Shown here piece by piece: positions 46,613-58,163 of a stretch of 64,000 nucleotides of DNA; the stretch's first letter is position 1, and each line of letters opens with the position of its first letter. Both the position numbers and the translations under genes were made by a program. The DNA lies in the NCBI GenBank assembly GCA_027946365.1, contig JAPEUQ010000014.1, positions 248,001 to 312,000 on the forward strand, read 5' to 3'. Source of the DNA: Kalmusia sp. IMI 367209. Lineage: Eukaryota > Ascomycota > Dothideomycetes > Pleosporales > Didymosphaeriaceae. A model generated the notes under the pieces. That model had not been told where the DNA came from, ran no database searches, and was given only the letters and a program-made list of their open reading frames with translations.

Positions 46613-48011
46613 CTAGACCCTCCTATTCACAAAGTCAATAATCTTGCCGTAGAACCCAGTCGCGTTCCTCGCAAAATTAACGCCATGCCCCGCCCCCGGA
46701 TGCAAATACGTCTCTACAGCCTTCGCACCCTCAAACGTCTTATTCTGCAACCCATAATCATACCGCGGTGCACAGTGCCCTCCGCAAGCCAGGATATCCC
46801 ACTCGCCCGACGTAAGCATCACACTACCCTTGTACGCTGAGGCCTCGAAACGAATGCTCGCCGCAGAGAGCATCTCGACTAGGCTCACAGGCTGCGAGAT
46901 GTTCTGCGCATACTGGATGGTGGGGACGTCGTACGGCATGTGGAAAAAGGCTGATGCATGCGCGTAGATGTCGCCGAAGGCCGCGTAGCCTGAGTCGCGG
47001 GCGTATCCCATCGTATTTGCGAGGAGGCCATTTTGAAACGTTAGTGAGAGGGGTCGTAGGATGCGGGACGGGTCTGTGCTGTTGGGTAGGGCTGCGCCGG
47101 TGAGGACGACGGCTTCGGCGATGTCGGGGTGTGCGATGATAGCACCGACGGAGAAGACGGAGCCGAGAGAGTGGCCGACGAGGGCGATGTTGCTGGCTTT
47201 AATGTCCGACGTGTATTTGCCCGCGCGGATGTGCTGGGCGATTTTGGCGATGAGCTCGGCTTGGTTGGGGCCTTGAGCATCGTACCCAGAGACGCTGTGT
47301 TGTTGTGAGTCTTCACTGTTCTCCAGATTTGATTTCAAAATGACTGGAGAGGGTGACTTACAGCTGCGATTTACCTGTACCGAGACGATCGTAGTAGAAC
47401 ACAGAGTACCCGCTATTCAAAGCGTATTGCACGAAGTTGTATTCCTTAGGCTTATACGTGGATGCCCAGTACCTTCGAATCCGTCAGTATTTGCGCCTTT
47501 CCTCAAATCCAAGCCTGATGCAGTACTAGGAGAACAGCCTGGAGATTCATCGTGGGCGAAGCTACCCCATGGAATATGATACACCGGAGGACTGTCTCCC
47601 AGCACTTCCCTTCGACTATTAATTGGGCTCACACACTCACCGTCTATCATAACCACCGCCATGGCTCGCTAACAGCACCGTTTTCTCTTTTCCACTCTGC
47701 TTCTTCTTCGGCGTACAAAATGTTGCAGAAAGCTGGTACGTGTCCGTGACATTCTTCGACTGGCCAAGAGGGTGGAAGACCTCTGTGCCCTCCAGCGCGG
47801 CTTCGCTCGAGCGAATGGCCGCGAGATCGAAGTTCGTGCTTGGCTTGGGGGCAGTCCAGATGCCCTTGGTGTAAGATACCGTTTCTGTGACGGTATAGTC
47901 GGTGCAGATACCGTTGGCGGGGTGGGCATATGTGTCATCTGCCTGATGACCTGGAGCGGCGAAGATTGGGCTAGCGAGGAGCGCGGCGAGGGCGACGAGT
48001 GAGCGAGCCAT
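46613..48011 (-). CDS. Secreted alpha/beta hydrolase
   Basis: Extracellular serine hydrolase of esterase/lipase type. Three exons on the minus strand: 48011-47641, 47472-47362 and 47294-46613, total 387 residues. Signal peptide is about residues 1-18. The fold is seen in order: VLLASHGGGYDRRYWAST with the oxyanion-type HGGG, SGYSVFYYDRLGTGKSQLVS built across the second splice, nucleophile Ser203 in ALVGHSLGS, and the late His in LHPGAGHGVNF; a candidate acid is Asp in SGEWDIL. Paired Cys (ACGGHC) suit secretion. The RLGTGKS block is reminiscent of cofactor-free haloperoxidase/epoxide-hydrolase-like alpha/beta hydrolases. Substrate not predictable; located beside the starch genes but with no evidence of a shared role. 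Confidence 0.85.
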
Positions 48012-48747
48012 TGTACGAAATGCTGAGAACCCTCTCTCGAAGCCGAAGGGAAAAGTGTGTGAGGATGCGGTCGTGATGAGGTGATATGGGCAACATCATC
48101 GTGAAGGTGAAGTACTATTTTATACATTTTCGTGTCTCTCTTCTAGAGAATTCAAATCATTCGTGGCTTTGACTTCTTCATAGAAGCCTATTTTCGTAAC
48201 CACGTAAGTGTATCGGTGAGACGAAAGAAAGGCACAATCCATCATTGATCGCCCAATAGCTGGAAGCTTTAGGAGAAAGTACAAGTGTTGATTTGACATG
48301 CCTAAGCTCATGATTTGAGAAAGCATCGGTGATTTAAATTGTTGGACTGGGTGTGAAATACTACGAAAAGCCTACGTCGTCTTTTGTTATGCTAGCTCCA
48401 ATCGGAATAGTCTTGTCTAATTAGTTGGATTCAACCCGGGCTCGACTAATAGCAGATAGATCCAATTCGCCATCAACCACTTGGGGCTGCCACGCTGATG
48501 CGACATCCGCACGTCAGCGCGAGCTTCGCATTTAGCTACACCCAAAATTTACGCTAAAGAACCATCGTTTTGACGTGATAATTGTACACTCGATACTATA
48601 GGCGCAAATCACAGTCTTTCCGGCGTGTTTCCAATGATCAGAGAGCGTGAATCTCAAACAAAGTACGACATCATCGACAGGGGCTGGTGCTTCCTTCAAC
48701 GACCCATCATAGCATATGACAGTTCAGTGCCTTATAACCGATTTCAC
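48012..48747. other. Intergenic
   Basis: About 0.74 kb between hydrolase promoter and amylase 3' end. Nothing else supported. Confidence 0.55.
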
Positions 48748-50718
48748 TCACTGCCATGAGCTGCTCACCGCAGCACTAGCCTGGCACTTGGGTACCGTAT
48801 ACGATCTGTTTGGATCGCTTTCCCACGTCACTGTGCCTCCACTCGAAACCTTCACAAACTTGTACTGGATTCCTTGACCCGGTGTCATCGGCAGCGTAAT
48901 CGTCCAAATGGGATTGCTCGACGTATACGAAGCAGCTGAGAGCGCTGGGCCACTAGCCGGCGTCCAGTTCGCAAGCTGCGTTGTGTTGCCAGTGATGCGA
49001 ATGGTGTCACCAACAACGGTGGTCACCTTGTGGGTAAAAGATACGGAGACGGAGGTCGGACACGCCGTCGACGTCGTCTGTAGGGTCGTGGGTGTTGCAG
49101 TGGTAGGGGTTGCGGTGGACGATGCTACGAGAACGATGGGCTCGCCGTTGGTGACTTGAAGGCAGATCTGGCCGTTGCTATCGGCGGTCACGGTGGAACC
49201 ATCGCCGTAGGTGTTCGTCCATTTTCCATTGGCCTTTTGCGTGTTGAAGCAGTGTTGGCCGCTCGAACTACTGCCGCCGTTCGTAGTCAGAACGACGAGG
49301 TTGCCGTTGGCGCGACTCCAAGCGTACGCAGTGCTCGCTACGTAAAGATGTACGTGGTCGTTACCTGCTAGACCGCCGGCTGCTTTGCGTGCGCTGGTGA
49401 GCTTTTGAAGTGCCTGGTAAAGATTACCTGACGTGCTAAAGCCACTGCGCCACAAATCTTCGCGGTTTGCAGGGTCTGCACCACCCGCATATCCTTGCTC
49501 AGTGCCATAGTATACGATGGGGATACCACGGGAAAGAATGACAAAGGCAAGGGCATTCTTGAGTAACACTTGGTCGTTCTTCTGGTTGAGCCAGCGTGGG
49601 TTATCATGGTTGTCGAGGAAGGTACCGAGAGCAGCAGGATCCGGGAACGAAGAGCTCACAGTATTGATCATGTCTACCAGGTCTTGCGATGAGCCCTTCT
49701 GTTGATAGAAGTTGTTCATCGGGTAGTACACAGGATAATTCAGTAGGCCCGGCATGGTGTTCGCATACCCAGCGACATAAGAGGGGCTGCCATCGAAGAC
49801 CTCCCCGATTGAATAAACGCCCGCGGCGGCGGAAAAGGGCGTCCAGAAGTCCTTCTCGACATGCTTGACCTGTGATGAATGAGTAAGAGAGCGTCACTCA
49901 TATCCACATGTTGCCATGCATACCGTATCAATTCGCACACCATCAAACTGGTATTCAGTCACGAGCCACTTGATCCAGGTCTGATACAATGATCGAATGG
50001 TGGCGTTCTGGGTGTTGACATCTGGCAGATTCGCAATCCGACAATTCTCCACACTATTTTGGTCGGAGTAATTGATGTCACAGGCAGAGTGGTACGAGGA
50101 AGCCTGGTTCAAAGGCTCGGGGCGGTCGTCGGAGATTGCAGCTTGTCCCATATGGTTCGCTACTACATCTACCATCATATAAATGCCCTATCAACACGTC
50201 AGAAAATGTGTCCGAAGCAGGTTCTGAATTTGCACGGAAACTCACCTTTGAATGAGCAGTGTTGACAAGACTCTTGAGATCATCAGCACTGCCGTAGTTC
50301 GAGTTTATGGCATATAGATCCTGAGCCCAATAGCCATGGTACCCGCCTGCGCTGTCTAGGTGTCTCGTCAATTCTCCGAAAGTGACGTGCAGGGATATCC
50401 ATACTTGCAATAACAGGGGTAATCCAGATAGCGTCGAAACCCAGGCCCTTTATGTAGTCGAGCTTTGATTCAAGGCCTTTGAACTGAATATAGTGATGAG
50501 CGTAATGCAACCAATATGGTGTAGAGTATACTTACGGTACCGCCGCAGTAGTTGCCTAGGTTGCTGCATGAGGAGCCGCCAGTATCACTGCTGCTTCGAG
50601 CGACACGATCTGTCAGAGCAAAGTAAATGCTTCTGGACTTCCAAGCTGCCGTGTCTGCCGCTGAGACCAGTGAAGTAGCATAGAGGAGTGTCGAAACGAT
50701 GGAACGAAGTGACAACAT
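48748..50718 (-). CDS. Secreted GH13 alpha-amylase with C-terminal CBM20
   Basis: Endo-acting alpha-1,4-glucan hydrolase of the Taka-amylase type. Five exons on the minus strand: 50718-50536, 50483-50405, 50355-50246, 50187-49924 and 49869-48748, total 585 residues. Signal peptide 1-20. Catalytic residues are in place: nucleophile Asp211 in FDGVRIDTVKH (built across intron 4), acid/base Glu235 in YSIGEVFDG, and Asp301 in TFLDNHDNPRW. Calcium and substrate loops include VVANHMG and WITPVIANSAGGYHGYW, the latter only after using the CCTAG acceptor of intron 2. A Thr-rich linker precedes a starch-binding CBM20 (about 485-585) with aromatic residues for granule binding. It is divergent from the AA13 gene and probably co-induced with it. 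Confidence 0.97.
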
Positions 50719-51773
50719 CTTGATAGAAATCGGTGCCAGCAGAAGGCTACGGAGATTCTTTGAGCAAGGTACACACTTGTCTTTATACTATCATGGCACT
50801 ATCCAAAGGGGTGGAGCTCGTTTCACCGACGAGACTTGGTCCGTAGTACGGGTGCGAACCCTTGGCGAGGTGTGCGACGCGGTCATAGAGCTATCGAGAG
50901 TCGCGGTCATACCTTGCACCTGTCATCTAACCACCACAAGACACACCTGATCGGTCGAGCATCCGTAATAGGCAACTGCCAAAATAAAGGTACAGATGCG
51001 CTCCACGCTGCAGGCTACGCTTTCCCCGGATCTGCTCCAACGACCGTGATCGACAGGGCTAGCGAGGGATGCTTCAAGCACCCCGGAGCGATGCATAGTC
51101 AAGAAAGCCTCCACATCGGCCGAGGAGTATTACCCTTACGAGCAAGCAGATGCTCGTGAATATCGGCTCTTTCGACAAAAATCTCCTAGAAGTTTACCGG
51201 GCTGAATCGCGAGGCGCGTTTCCCGGTTTTCGAATTGCGGAGCCCCACATTTAGCACATGGCCTCGCCCAATTTAATTAAGGAGCGGCCCGCCCGAAAAC
51301 CAGAATTTCCCTCGTGATGAGCCTTTTGACCAGCAATGATACCTTCGTTCCGACTTCCGTCCAATCGCGCATGCCTGTAACATATCGTCCGAAGAGTTCC
51401 GACTCTTGTCCAATCGACCATGCTTGTATACCACGTTGTTAGGCTTCAGAGCGATGAATGCAAGTGATGCTGAACACACCATTTCCCCGCGTTTCGTATA
51501 ACCGCTCAACTGGCAAATTGACCGAGAAGAATGACAGATCCGACATTGATCCAATCAGGCCTGGTAGCAAGAAAACATTTTGAAAGCTAGAAGGTCGACC
51601 CTCATAGGTGCCCGGAAAAACTACCTTCACCCGCCTTGTACGTTCGCAGAACAGGCAAATGAACCGACGATGCTGTTGTATATAACCTGCGTTTAGAGAT
51701 GATAATTCTTGAAAAGACCGAATCTTTAAGCTCTTCGGATTTCCATATTGCGAGAGAGTATTGCTTGTTCAAG
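50719..51773. promoter_or_regulatory. Shared divergent promoter of alpha-amylase and starch LPMO
   Basis: A 1,055-base non-coding region between two divergent starch genes. TATA-like boxes sit at both ends: TATAAAG on the minus strand at 50781-50787 (about 65 bases before the amylase ATG) and TATATAA at 51679-51685 (about 90 before the LPMO ATG). Three CCAATC motifs (51361, 51410, 51551) could bind the CCAAT complex. Several CCG/CGG triplets are present but I did not find a clean CGG-N8-CGG AmyR site by eye. Confidence 0.65.
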
Positions 51774-53013
51774 ATGTTGTCTTCGCTTCTCCAGATATCT
51801 GCATTGGCGGCTTCGGTGAACGCCCATGGATATCTCTCGTCTCCCATGAGTCGGACTGGTCTCAACGCTCAGGTGCGCACTCTCTTCTTAACCGCGAAGA
51901 TCTGAACGATGTTGACTAGAGGATAGGCTGGGGTAGATACGTGCCCTGAGTGCACAATTCTGGAGCCGGTGACTGCATGGCCGGACCTTGACGCCGCACA
52001 AGTGGGCCGAAGCGGGCCATGTGGCTATAATGCACGTGTGAGCGTCGACTACAACCAGCCTGGACCACGCTGGGGATCACAGCCAGTCATCACGTACAAT
52101 GTCGGTGATACCGTAGATGTCCAGTGGTGTCTCGATAACAATGGCGATCATGGTGGTGAGTACTATCAAACATTAGCAATAGCGCGGCAACAATTGACGG
52201 CGGACAGGCATGTTTACCTACCGAATCTGCCAGGATCAGGCTCTTGTGGACAAGTTTCTCGATGCTTCATACCTCCCGACCGAAGCGGAGAAGCAAGCGG
52301 CTGAAGACTGTTTCAGGGCTGGTGAGCTGAAGTGTACCGATGTCAGCGGCCAAACATGCGGGTACAATCCTGACTGTACTTCCGATCAGCCATGCTGGCG
52401 GAATGACTGGTTCACCTGCAAAGGTTTCCAGGACACCAAGTGCCGCGGCGTCGACAATGCACCAATCAACTCTTGCTATACCAGTATTGCTGGAGGCTAC
52501 ACTGTCAGCTCGAAGATCAAGATCCCGAACTACACGTCCAACCACACGCTTTTGTCATTCAAGTGGAACTCTTTCCAGACTCCACAGATTTACTTGACGT
52601 GTGCCGACATTGCCATCGTAGGATCGGGTAGCTCGAACCCTTCGCCGAGCTCAACGAAAACGTCGACCGCAACGCCGACAGCTACAGGATGCACGACAGC
52701 GTCGACTGTGGGTGTGACGTTCAACGAGAAGGCCACAACATCGTACGGTCAAACGATCAAGATCGCGGGCTCGATTTCTCAGCTTGGCAGCTGGGACACG
52801 TCCAAAGCTCCAGCGCTGTCGGCATCCCAATACACTTCGTCGAACCCGCTTTGGTCGACCACACTCAGCCTTCCAGCAGGAACGAGCTTCGAGTATAAAT
52901 TCATTCGGGTTGAGTCCAGCGGCGCGGTGACATACGAATCGGGTTCTAATCGAAAATATACTGTCCCGCAGACGTGTGCAACGACTGCGACGGTTGAGAC
53001 ATCGTGGCAATGA
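51774..53013 (+). CDS. AA13 starch-active lytic polysaccharide monooxygenase with CBM20
   Basis: Copper enzyme that oxidatively cleaves starch chains and boosts amylase action. Three exons, 51774-51872, 51927-52155 and 52208-53013, total 377 residues. The signal peptide (1-17) ends just before His18 in [10 protein letters not shown], so processing exposes the N-terminal copper-ligand His required in LPMOs. The second copper His is in [18 protein letters not shown], restored by splicing intron 2. AA13 blocks [41 protein letters not shown] and [17 protein letters not shown] are all present with many Cys. A Ser/Thr/Pro linker leads to a C-terminal CBM20 (about 275-377). The frame is open from 51699 upstream but that leader lacks a signal peptide. 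Confidence 0.97.
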
Positions 53014-53628
53014 GGCGATGAGGTAATGCTGTGAAGCTTACCATGCATGAGCTTGATGGGTAACGAACGATTGGATTGTTCTTGTTATATTGTTAGTACT
53101 TCAAAGGGTAAATTTATTTTGGCAGGAGCGTACCATGGGCAGGATGGGTGTATTGCATAAAGTGGCCAGAGGCCACAGTGAAGACGGTGGCATTATAAAG
53201 AGCTCTCAAATTCAATGAATTGTTTACGAGTGTGTGCTGCTTCTTATGGTGATTTCAAAAGCAAGGAATTGTTGATATTGAAGTGCAGATGTTGGGACGG
53301 AGCAGGGCCGATAAGCCAGGATTCGGTACCGACAGTAACCAATCGCCGCCGGCCCGAGCATTGACGAATGAGCATGAGCGCGTCAGTACGTCCCCTATCA
53401 ATCCTTCAAGCTGAGCAATTTACATCTGATACGTCGCAGCATCATTGGCGTAGACAGCATAGCTGGCTATCAAAAAACAAGACATGCATTCTACATAGGA
53501 TACAATACTTCCGAACTCTCGCTGAACAACTGGCGACGCTCAAGTACTAGCTCTGGCTTCGTGATTTTCCTATGCGCAGATGCAGGCGACTTCGAGCACA
53601 GATCGTACGGTAGTCCAAAGCCAATGAA
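53014..53628. other. Convergent 3' flanks
   Basis: About 0.6 kb between the LPMO gene and the next minus-strand gene. Nothing supported. Confidence 0.55.
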
Positions 53629-56598
53629 TCAATCGTAAACGAAATAACGGTACATTCTCCGCCAACTTTCCTTGAACATGTTCGGCTTCTCCTTCCTTGT
53701 TAGCAGTGCAGAACGCTCCGCTCGAGCTCTACCCATCCCAGACACTGGACCCTGTTGCGTCTTTCCTCCGATAGATATTTCAGATTTCCTTATCAATTCA
53801 TTGCCTGGATATGGAACAGGGAACGACGCCGCACGCGGTGCTCGTTGGGGTGGACGATTCGGCGGTACATGCGTAGCCGAAGGAACTCGTGTATTATGGG
53901 ATATTTCGGCTCTAGACAGAGGCTGCTGGCTGGGCATCGTGACATAATCATCACTGACACCGGTATAGCTCTGTCTTTGATGAGGGTGCAAAGGGAGCGG
54001 CTTCTCAAGATTCTGATCCGTGCGGTATGGCTTAGGGACCCGCTTTGTGTCGCTATCGCGCGACACATTTGCTAAGGGAAACGGATTATCTACTCGTGGA
54101 TTAGTACTGTGAGAAAGCGGATGACCAAATTCTGTAAATCCAAAGAATTTGGCCACTTTTCCATTCATGCCCGGTCCGGGAGCTAGATCCTCATCATCGC
54201 GTATACCAGCTGGGTGGTCTTTCGGCGGCACGGCTGGACGAGATTCAGACGAGTCGTGAGTGCGCAAGGTCTCGGACTCATCAATATCAGTTGGGTGGCC
54301 TGATGGCGTCGGTGCTGCAGGCCTGCGGTTCGAATGCGTTGTCAGTTCACTGCGCGGTGAGAGTCCCTTTTCTTCCAGCTCCGAGAGGCTATCCGTGGGC
54401 ATTCCTTCTATATCTGCAGTCGGTTCTTCTCCTTTCATATCTCTTACGGCATAGTTGTACAGCGATGCAGAATCCAAATGCATATCTTTAGCGTTATTTC
54501 CAACGGACAATTGAGGCGTTGACTTGCGATGGAGCCTCTTATACCTCAAATCAGCAGTCGAATCAATTTCGAACAACGCATCAGTCGACAGCACTCTCAG
54601 CAAACGGCCCTGCACCATCGGTCTACCCTTCTCAGCTCTCAGCCTTTCTAGCGTGTTCAGTTGCTTGCCCTTTCCTTTGGCCCTGTCTTCCTTTTCTTTC
54701 CGCTCGGTTCCCTTGCGCATCTTGAATATGTCGATCTGCTCAGCAGCTCTTTTCTTGATACCCAATTCTGTACCCACTAGTTCGCGCAGGCCGGCGAATT
54801 CTTCCTGTTCGAGGAGGACCATGAAATCTTCTCTGTCGATGCTGTCGCTACCAAGTACATTGTATATGATGTGTGTGAGTAGAGCATCGGTGTACATCGA
54901 ATCTCGCAGCTTCCCGTCATAGCCCTCCCAGATTGTTTCGACGTCTTCCATCGTCACTTTACCGCCCGGTATTTTCTTATCGGTGAGAAAGCGCTGGATG
55001 CGCCTGGCATCAGCATACAGCCCAAACACATTACATGCCCGTATAGTCTCGATATTTGCCTCTAGCGACGGCGGGGCGCGCAGCTGAAATTGCGGCTTCA
55101 TTACGGTCGTTGTGCGCATGCAGCAACGTCGCATGTACCGTACTATGCGCATGATCGCAGTTTTGTCAACCAAGATCTCCGGAAATATTAACACATTCCC
55201 ATCCTCTTCTTTCCGATTCTCGGGACGTAGACTGTAGTCACGCAGTATTCTGGCCAGGTGATCTTTGCCGCAAAAATGTTCCAGCATCTGCTGCGACACA
55301 TTGGTCAAGAATGGGCCCCCATGGGGCGAGGTTCGGAACTCGAATTTCGGCCCTTTGAGTAGAGTCTTCAAATGGTTCTTGTTCGTCCAGCACGAGAGAT
55401 TGTAAAGTGTCCAATCGTCACGCTCCTTGTCTTCAAGAGGCTTGCGGGTGTCTGCGGTATTGCGATGGATGGGTGGGGAAGTCGGACGGGTTGTAGGTGT
55501 TCCTGGTCGAACGTGCTGAGGTGTCTGTGGCCGTGGCTGCTGATAGCCTTTTCTGCTCTTTCCCGATGGTTTCTTCGGGGGTGTTCTGGATTGCTTAAAC
55601 TTTGGTATCGGCGCAGAATATAACGCTGTAAGCCCATCTGAGCCTACCACTGACTCATCACTCCAATTGCTAGAATTCTCATCCATGAGATCGTCCACCC
55701 ATGCTCGCTTTGATTCAAATGTCATAGAAGAATCATTGAAGGGTTGTTTTGTAGATGTAGGGGACTGCCTGCGGATCCGGAAATCTTTTGTTGACCTTGG
55801 ACGCTCTCCTGGTATGGAGACCTGCTCATAGTCGGACCCATTCGATTCTCTTCGCAAAAGAGGCACGCTCATACAGTGACCCCTGTCCTTCTCTGTCTTT
55901 CTTGATTGTAGGACTGATACATCGGCAGCTCGAGAGCGTTTCATTTGTCTATTCACATCGTCCTCTATGCTTGTACCCGTTGTTCCGTATTCGAGAGTAT
56001 CTAAAGACGTCTTTTCTGTGAAAGGTAGCAGACATGAAAGCTTTTTCGAACCCTTTCCTTTCTCTCCAGACTCCTTTGCTGCGGGCTCCACACCTTTTTC
56101 GAGCGCCTGGTCTATCGCGGATTCGTCTTTGCCACGAATATTGAGAAGATCTTCGGAGAAATCTCGCTTGAGCACCATACTTCCACTCGGATGCGTTAGT
56201 TTCTCTACCTTTAGCCTGCTAGTGTCAATGTACTCCTGCATTCGTGGCGGTGGCAGGGTAGGTATGTCGGCTATCATCTCGATTTCGGTGGGCCACTGGC
56301 TACTCATGAGAGGCGTTGCATCAATAATGCATGGAAGATCATTTGTGGTGAGTATGGAGTTTGCAGGGACACCCACAGGGTCTCTTTCGCCGAAAAAATT
56401 GAATTCTGACAAGGCGCTGACATCTGCATCGTTAAATTGGCGGACATAAGAGCTGGATGGCATTACACGACCATAGTTAGATAAAACACCACTTCTACGT
56501 CTATGGTGGCGATCGGGAGGGACTGTGCGAACGGAGTGTATGGGCTCGATGTCGGACTGCGGGCGCCTGCGAAGCTGGCGAGTTACGGAGATCTCCAT
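53629..56598 (-). CDS. Large hypothetical, mostly disordered protein
   Basis: Unrecognised 989-residue single-exon protein. I prefer the ATG at 56598 (MEISVTRQLRRRPQSD); the frame is open with an ATG at 56730 but that 44-residue extension is atypical. The first ~390 residues and the last ~330 are Ser/Pro/Arg-rich and probably disordered. The centre (about 390-660) looks folded: DWTLYNLSCWTNKNHLKTLL, FCGKDHLARILRDYSLRPEN, NVLIFPEILVDKTAIMRIVR and ETIRACNVFGLYADARRIQR suggest a helical domain, followed by a Lys/Arg/Glu-rich coiled segment (KKRAAEQIDIFKMRKGTERK). Proline motifs near the end could bind SH3 or WW domains. No known family assigned. Confidence 0.75.
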   Translation of the reverse strand: MEISVTRQLRRRPQSDIEPIHSVRTVPPDRHHRRRSGVLSNYGRVMPSSSYVRQFNDADVSALSEFNFFGERDPVGVPANSILTTNDLPCIIDATPLMSSQWPTEIEMIADIPTLPPPRMQEYIDTSRLKVEKLTHPSGSMVLKRDFSEDLLNIRGKDESAIDQALEKGVEPAAKESGEKGKGSKKLSCLLPFTEKTSLDTLEYGTTGTSIEDDVNRQMKRSRAADVSVLQSRKTEKDRGHCMSVPLLRRESNGSDYEQVSIPGERPRSTKDFRIRRQSPTSTKQPFNDSSMTFESKRAWVDDLMDENSSNWSDESVVGSDGLTALYSAPIPKFKQSRTPPKKPSGKSRKGYQQPRPQTPQHVRPGTPTTRPTSPPIHRNTADTRKPLEDKERDDWTLYNLSCWTNKNHLKTLLKGPKFEFRTSPHGGPFLTNVSQQMLEHFCGKDHLARILRDYSLRPENRKEEDGNVLIFPEILVDKTAIMRIVRYMRRCCMRTTTVMKPQFQLRAPPSLEANIETIRACNVFGLYADARRIQRFLTDKKIPGGKVTMEDVETIWEGYDGKLRDSMYTDALLTHIIYNVLGSDSIDREDFMVLLEQEEFAGLRELVGTELGIKKRAAEQIDIFKMRKGTERKEKEDRAKGKGKQLNTLERLRAEKGRPMVQGRLLRVLSTDALFEIDSTADLRYKRLHRKSTPQLSVGNNAKDMHLDSASLYNYAVRDMKGEEPTADIEGMPTDSLSELEEKGLSPRSELTTHSNRRPAAPTPSGHPTDIDESETLRTHDSSESRPAVPPKDHPAGIRDDEDLAPGPGMNGKVAKFFGFTEFGHPLSHSTNPRVDNPFPLANVSRDSDTKRVPKPYRTDQNLEKPLPLHPHQRQSYTGVSDDYVTMPSQQPLSRAEISHNTRVPSATHVPPNRPPQRAPRAASFPVPYPGNELIRKSEISIGGKTQQGPVSGMGRARAERSALLTRKEKPNMFKESWRRMYRYFVYD

Positions 56599-58163
56599 AA
56601 TGAAGGAATTGCGGAGATTGCAATTGTACAAAGCTGAGGTTTCGATGGTCCGAACAGTGAAGTTTATATCTACCGCTAGAGATGCGGTGCGCTGTGAATG
56701 CCACGCAATCGACAAACGACACGTCTGCATACATCACTGAGCAAAGAAAAAACCACAGCGGCCGATAGAGAGCAACTATACATGTAAATTTGATTTTCAA
56801 ATATCTGAATGTGTATTCTACAGCTTCCATCTTCACGTTACCTCTTTCATCTACGTCTTGGTGAGGTGGCTAGGAGGACCTCCTCCAGCCTCTGAGCCTC
56901 GACCGCTTTCTAGAAAAATCGAGCGAAACAAAGGAAACGAGTAAAGCAAGCTGGTCTTACTATTATGGCTCACATAAAGTTTAAGCTTATCGTTTAGGCC
57001 CACCATATTAATTCAGTAAAGTGTCACCCTATAGTTTTCAATCAATAAATACTCTAATGTTCTTAGCACGTAACTTCGAACAGTTCCCTTAGAGCAAGGA
57101 ACAGTGCGCAAGCATGGATTAGTGCGCCGACTGTTACTCAGGAAGGTGCGATGAAACGAAAAAGGCGGCGACGCTTCGTGGAACCGTCTTACTGTTTTCA
57201 ATTTAGGTGAACACCAATGTACCTCGGACCTCCCTATAATCATAGATAGCTTAATAATGCAGCCAAGGCTTGCTACTATATCAGTATCAATTTGTAGCGG
57301 TCATGATGCAGCTGTATCAAGCTCGCTTTCCTAACAAGTATTCAGGAGCGCGCATGTCGTAGCTAGGCAATTTTCATCAGCTCCTACACGTAGCGCCAAA
57401 GTCCATACGCAGTCATCATCAAAGAGGGCTTGTGGTGTTGATTAAAACCACTGGTCAAAGAAGACTGAAAATTTCCGTGCTTGGAGTCGCCTGTTCACAT
57501 TTGTTTTACGTCTTCAACCAAAATTCGCAACAGCAAAATAACATATTATGCCGTTATATCAAAGGCTCGATCAACAGTTATTAGTAAACATAATCTGGAC
57601 ACACAAAGTGACAAAATTTCTTTACCACAAGGATCTCCCAATATGAGATCAACCTTTTTAAGTTGACAGCCTGGAGTGTTATGTGACTAATCATATAAAT
57701 TGAGCACATCATGTATCACCGTCATATCGATGGCTATGATAGGGAACAGAATCGCCAGCTGAGTGGAGTTTGTGAAATTAGTAATCGGCTGTACTTCACA
57801 CATACATTCAGCACATATAAAAAGCGAGACACCGTTACAAACAGTATGATATAGATGGTACTAGGACCTTCAAATGAGTGACTACAGCATGACAATCCAT
57901 ATCCAAATCGAAATTACAGGGGAAACAAGTATCCAAACGAGTGACTAAGAAGAGGCTTAACCTCCGAACAAATAATGTGAAAGGTCGTGTCCCCTCATCT
58001 CTGAAATAACACGTGCTGCCGTGGATTTCCAAATGAGCGACTATTGGTCAAGAAGCAGAGGTCAAGAAAAGGATCCCGGGAACACCGGAAGTTTTCGAGA
58101 AAATATTGGGAGAAACAGAGTGTCCGAATTTAATAGCGGCTCTAATTACCGTAGGATAAAGGT
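56599..58163. other. AT-rich gene-poor stretch
   Basis: About 1.5 kb with stop-rich short ORFs only. Holds the promoter of the large hypothetical gene; the rest is featureless AT-rich DNA. Confidence 0.5.

Noticed and set aside
48420..48500. Minus-strand tRNA-like segment (gggttgaatcc)
   Set aside because: No consistent A box, anticodon arm or acceptor stem at proper spacing.
50719..51773. Canonical AmyR binding site in the amylase/LPMO promoter
   Set aside because: CGG/CCG pairs occur with spacings of 4, 7 and 11 bases, but I found no clear 8-base spacing by eye, so no site is claimed.
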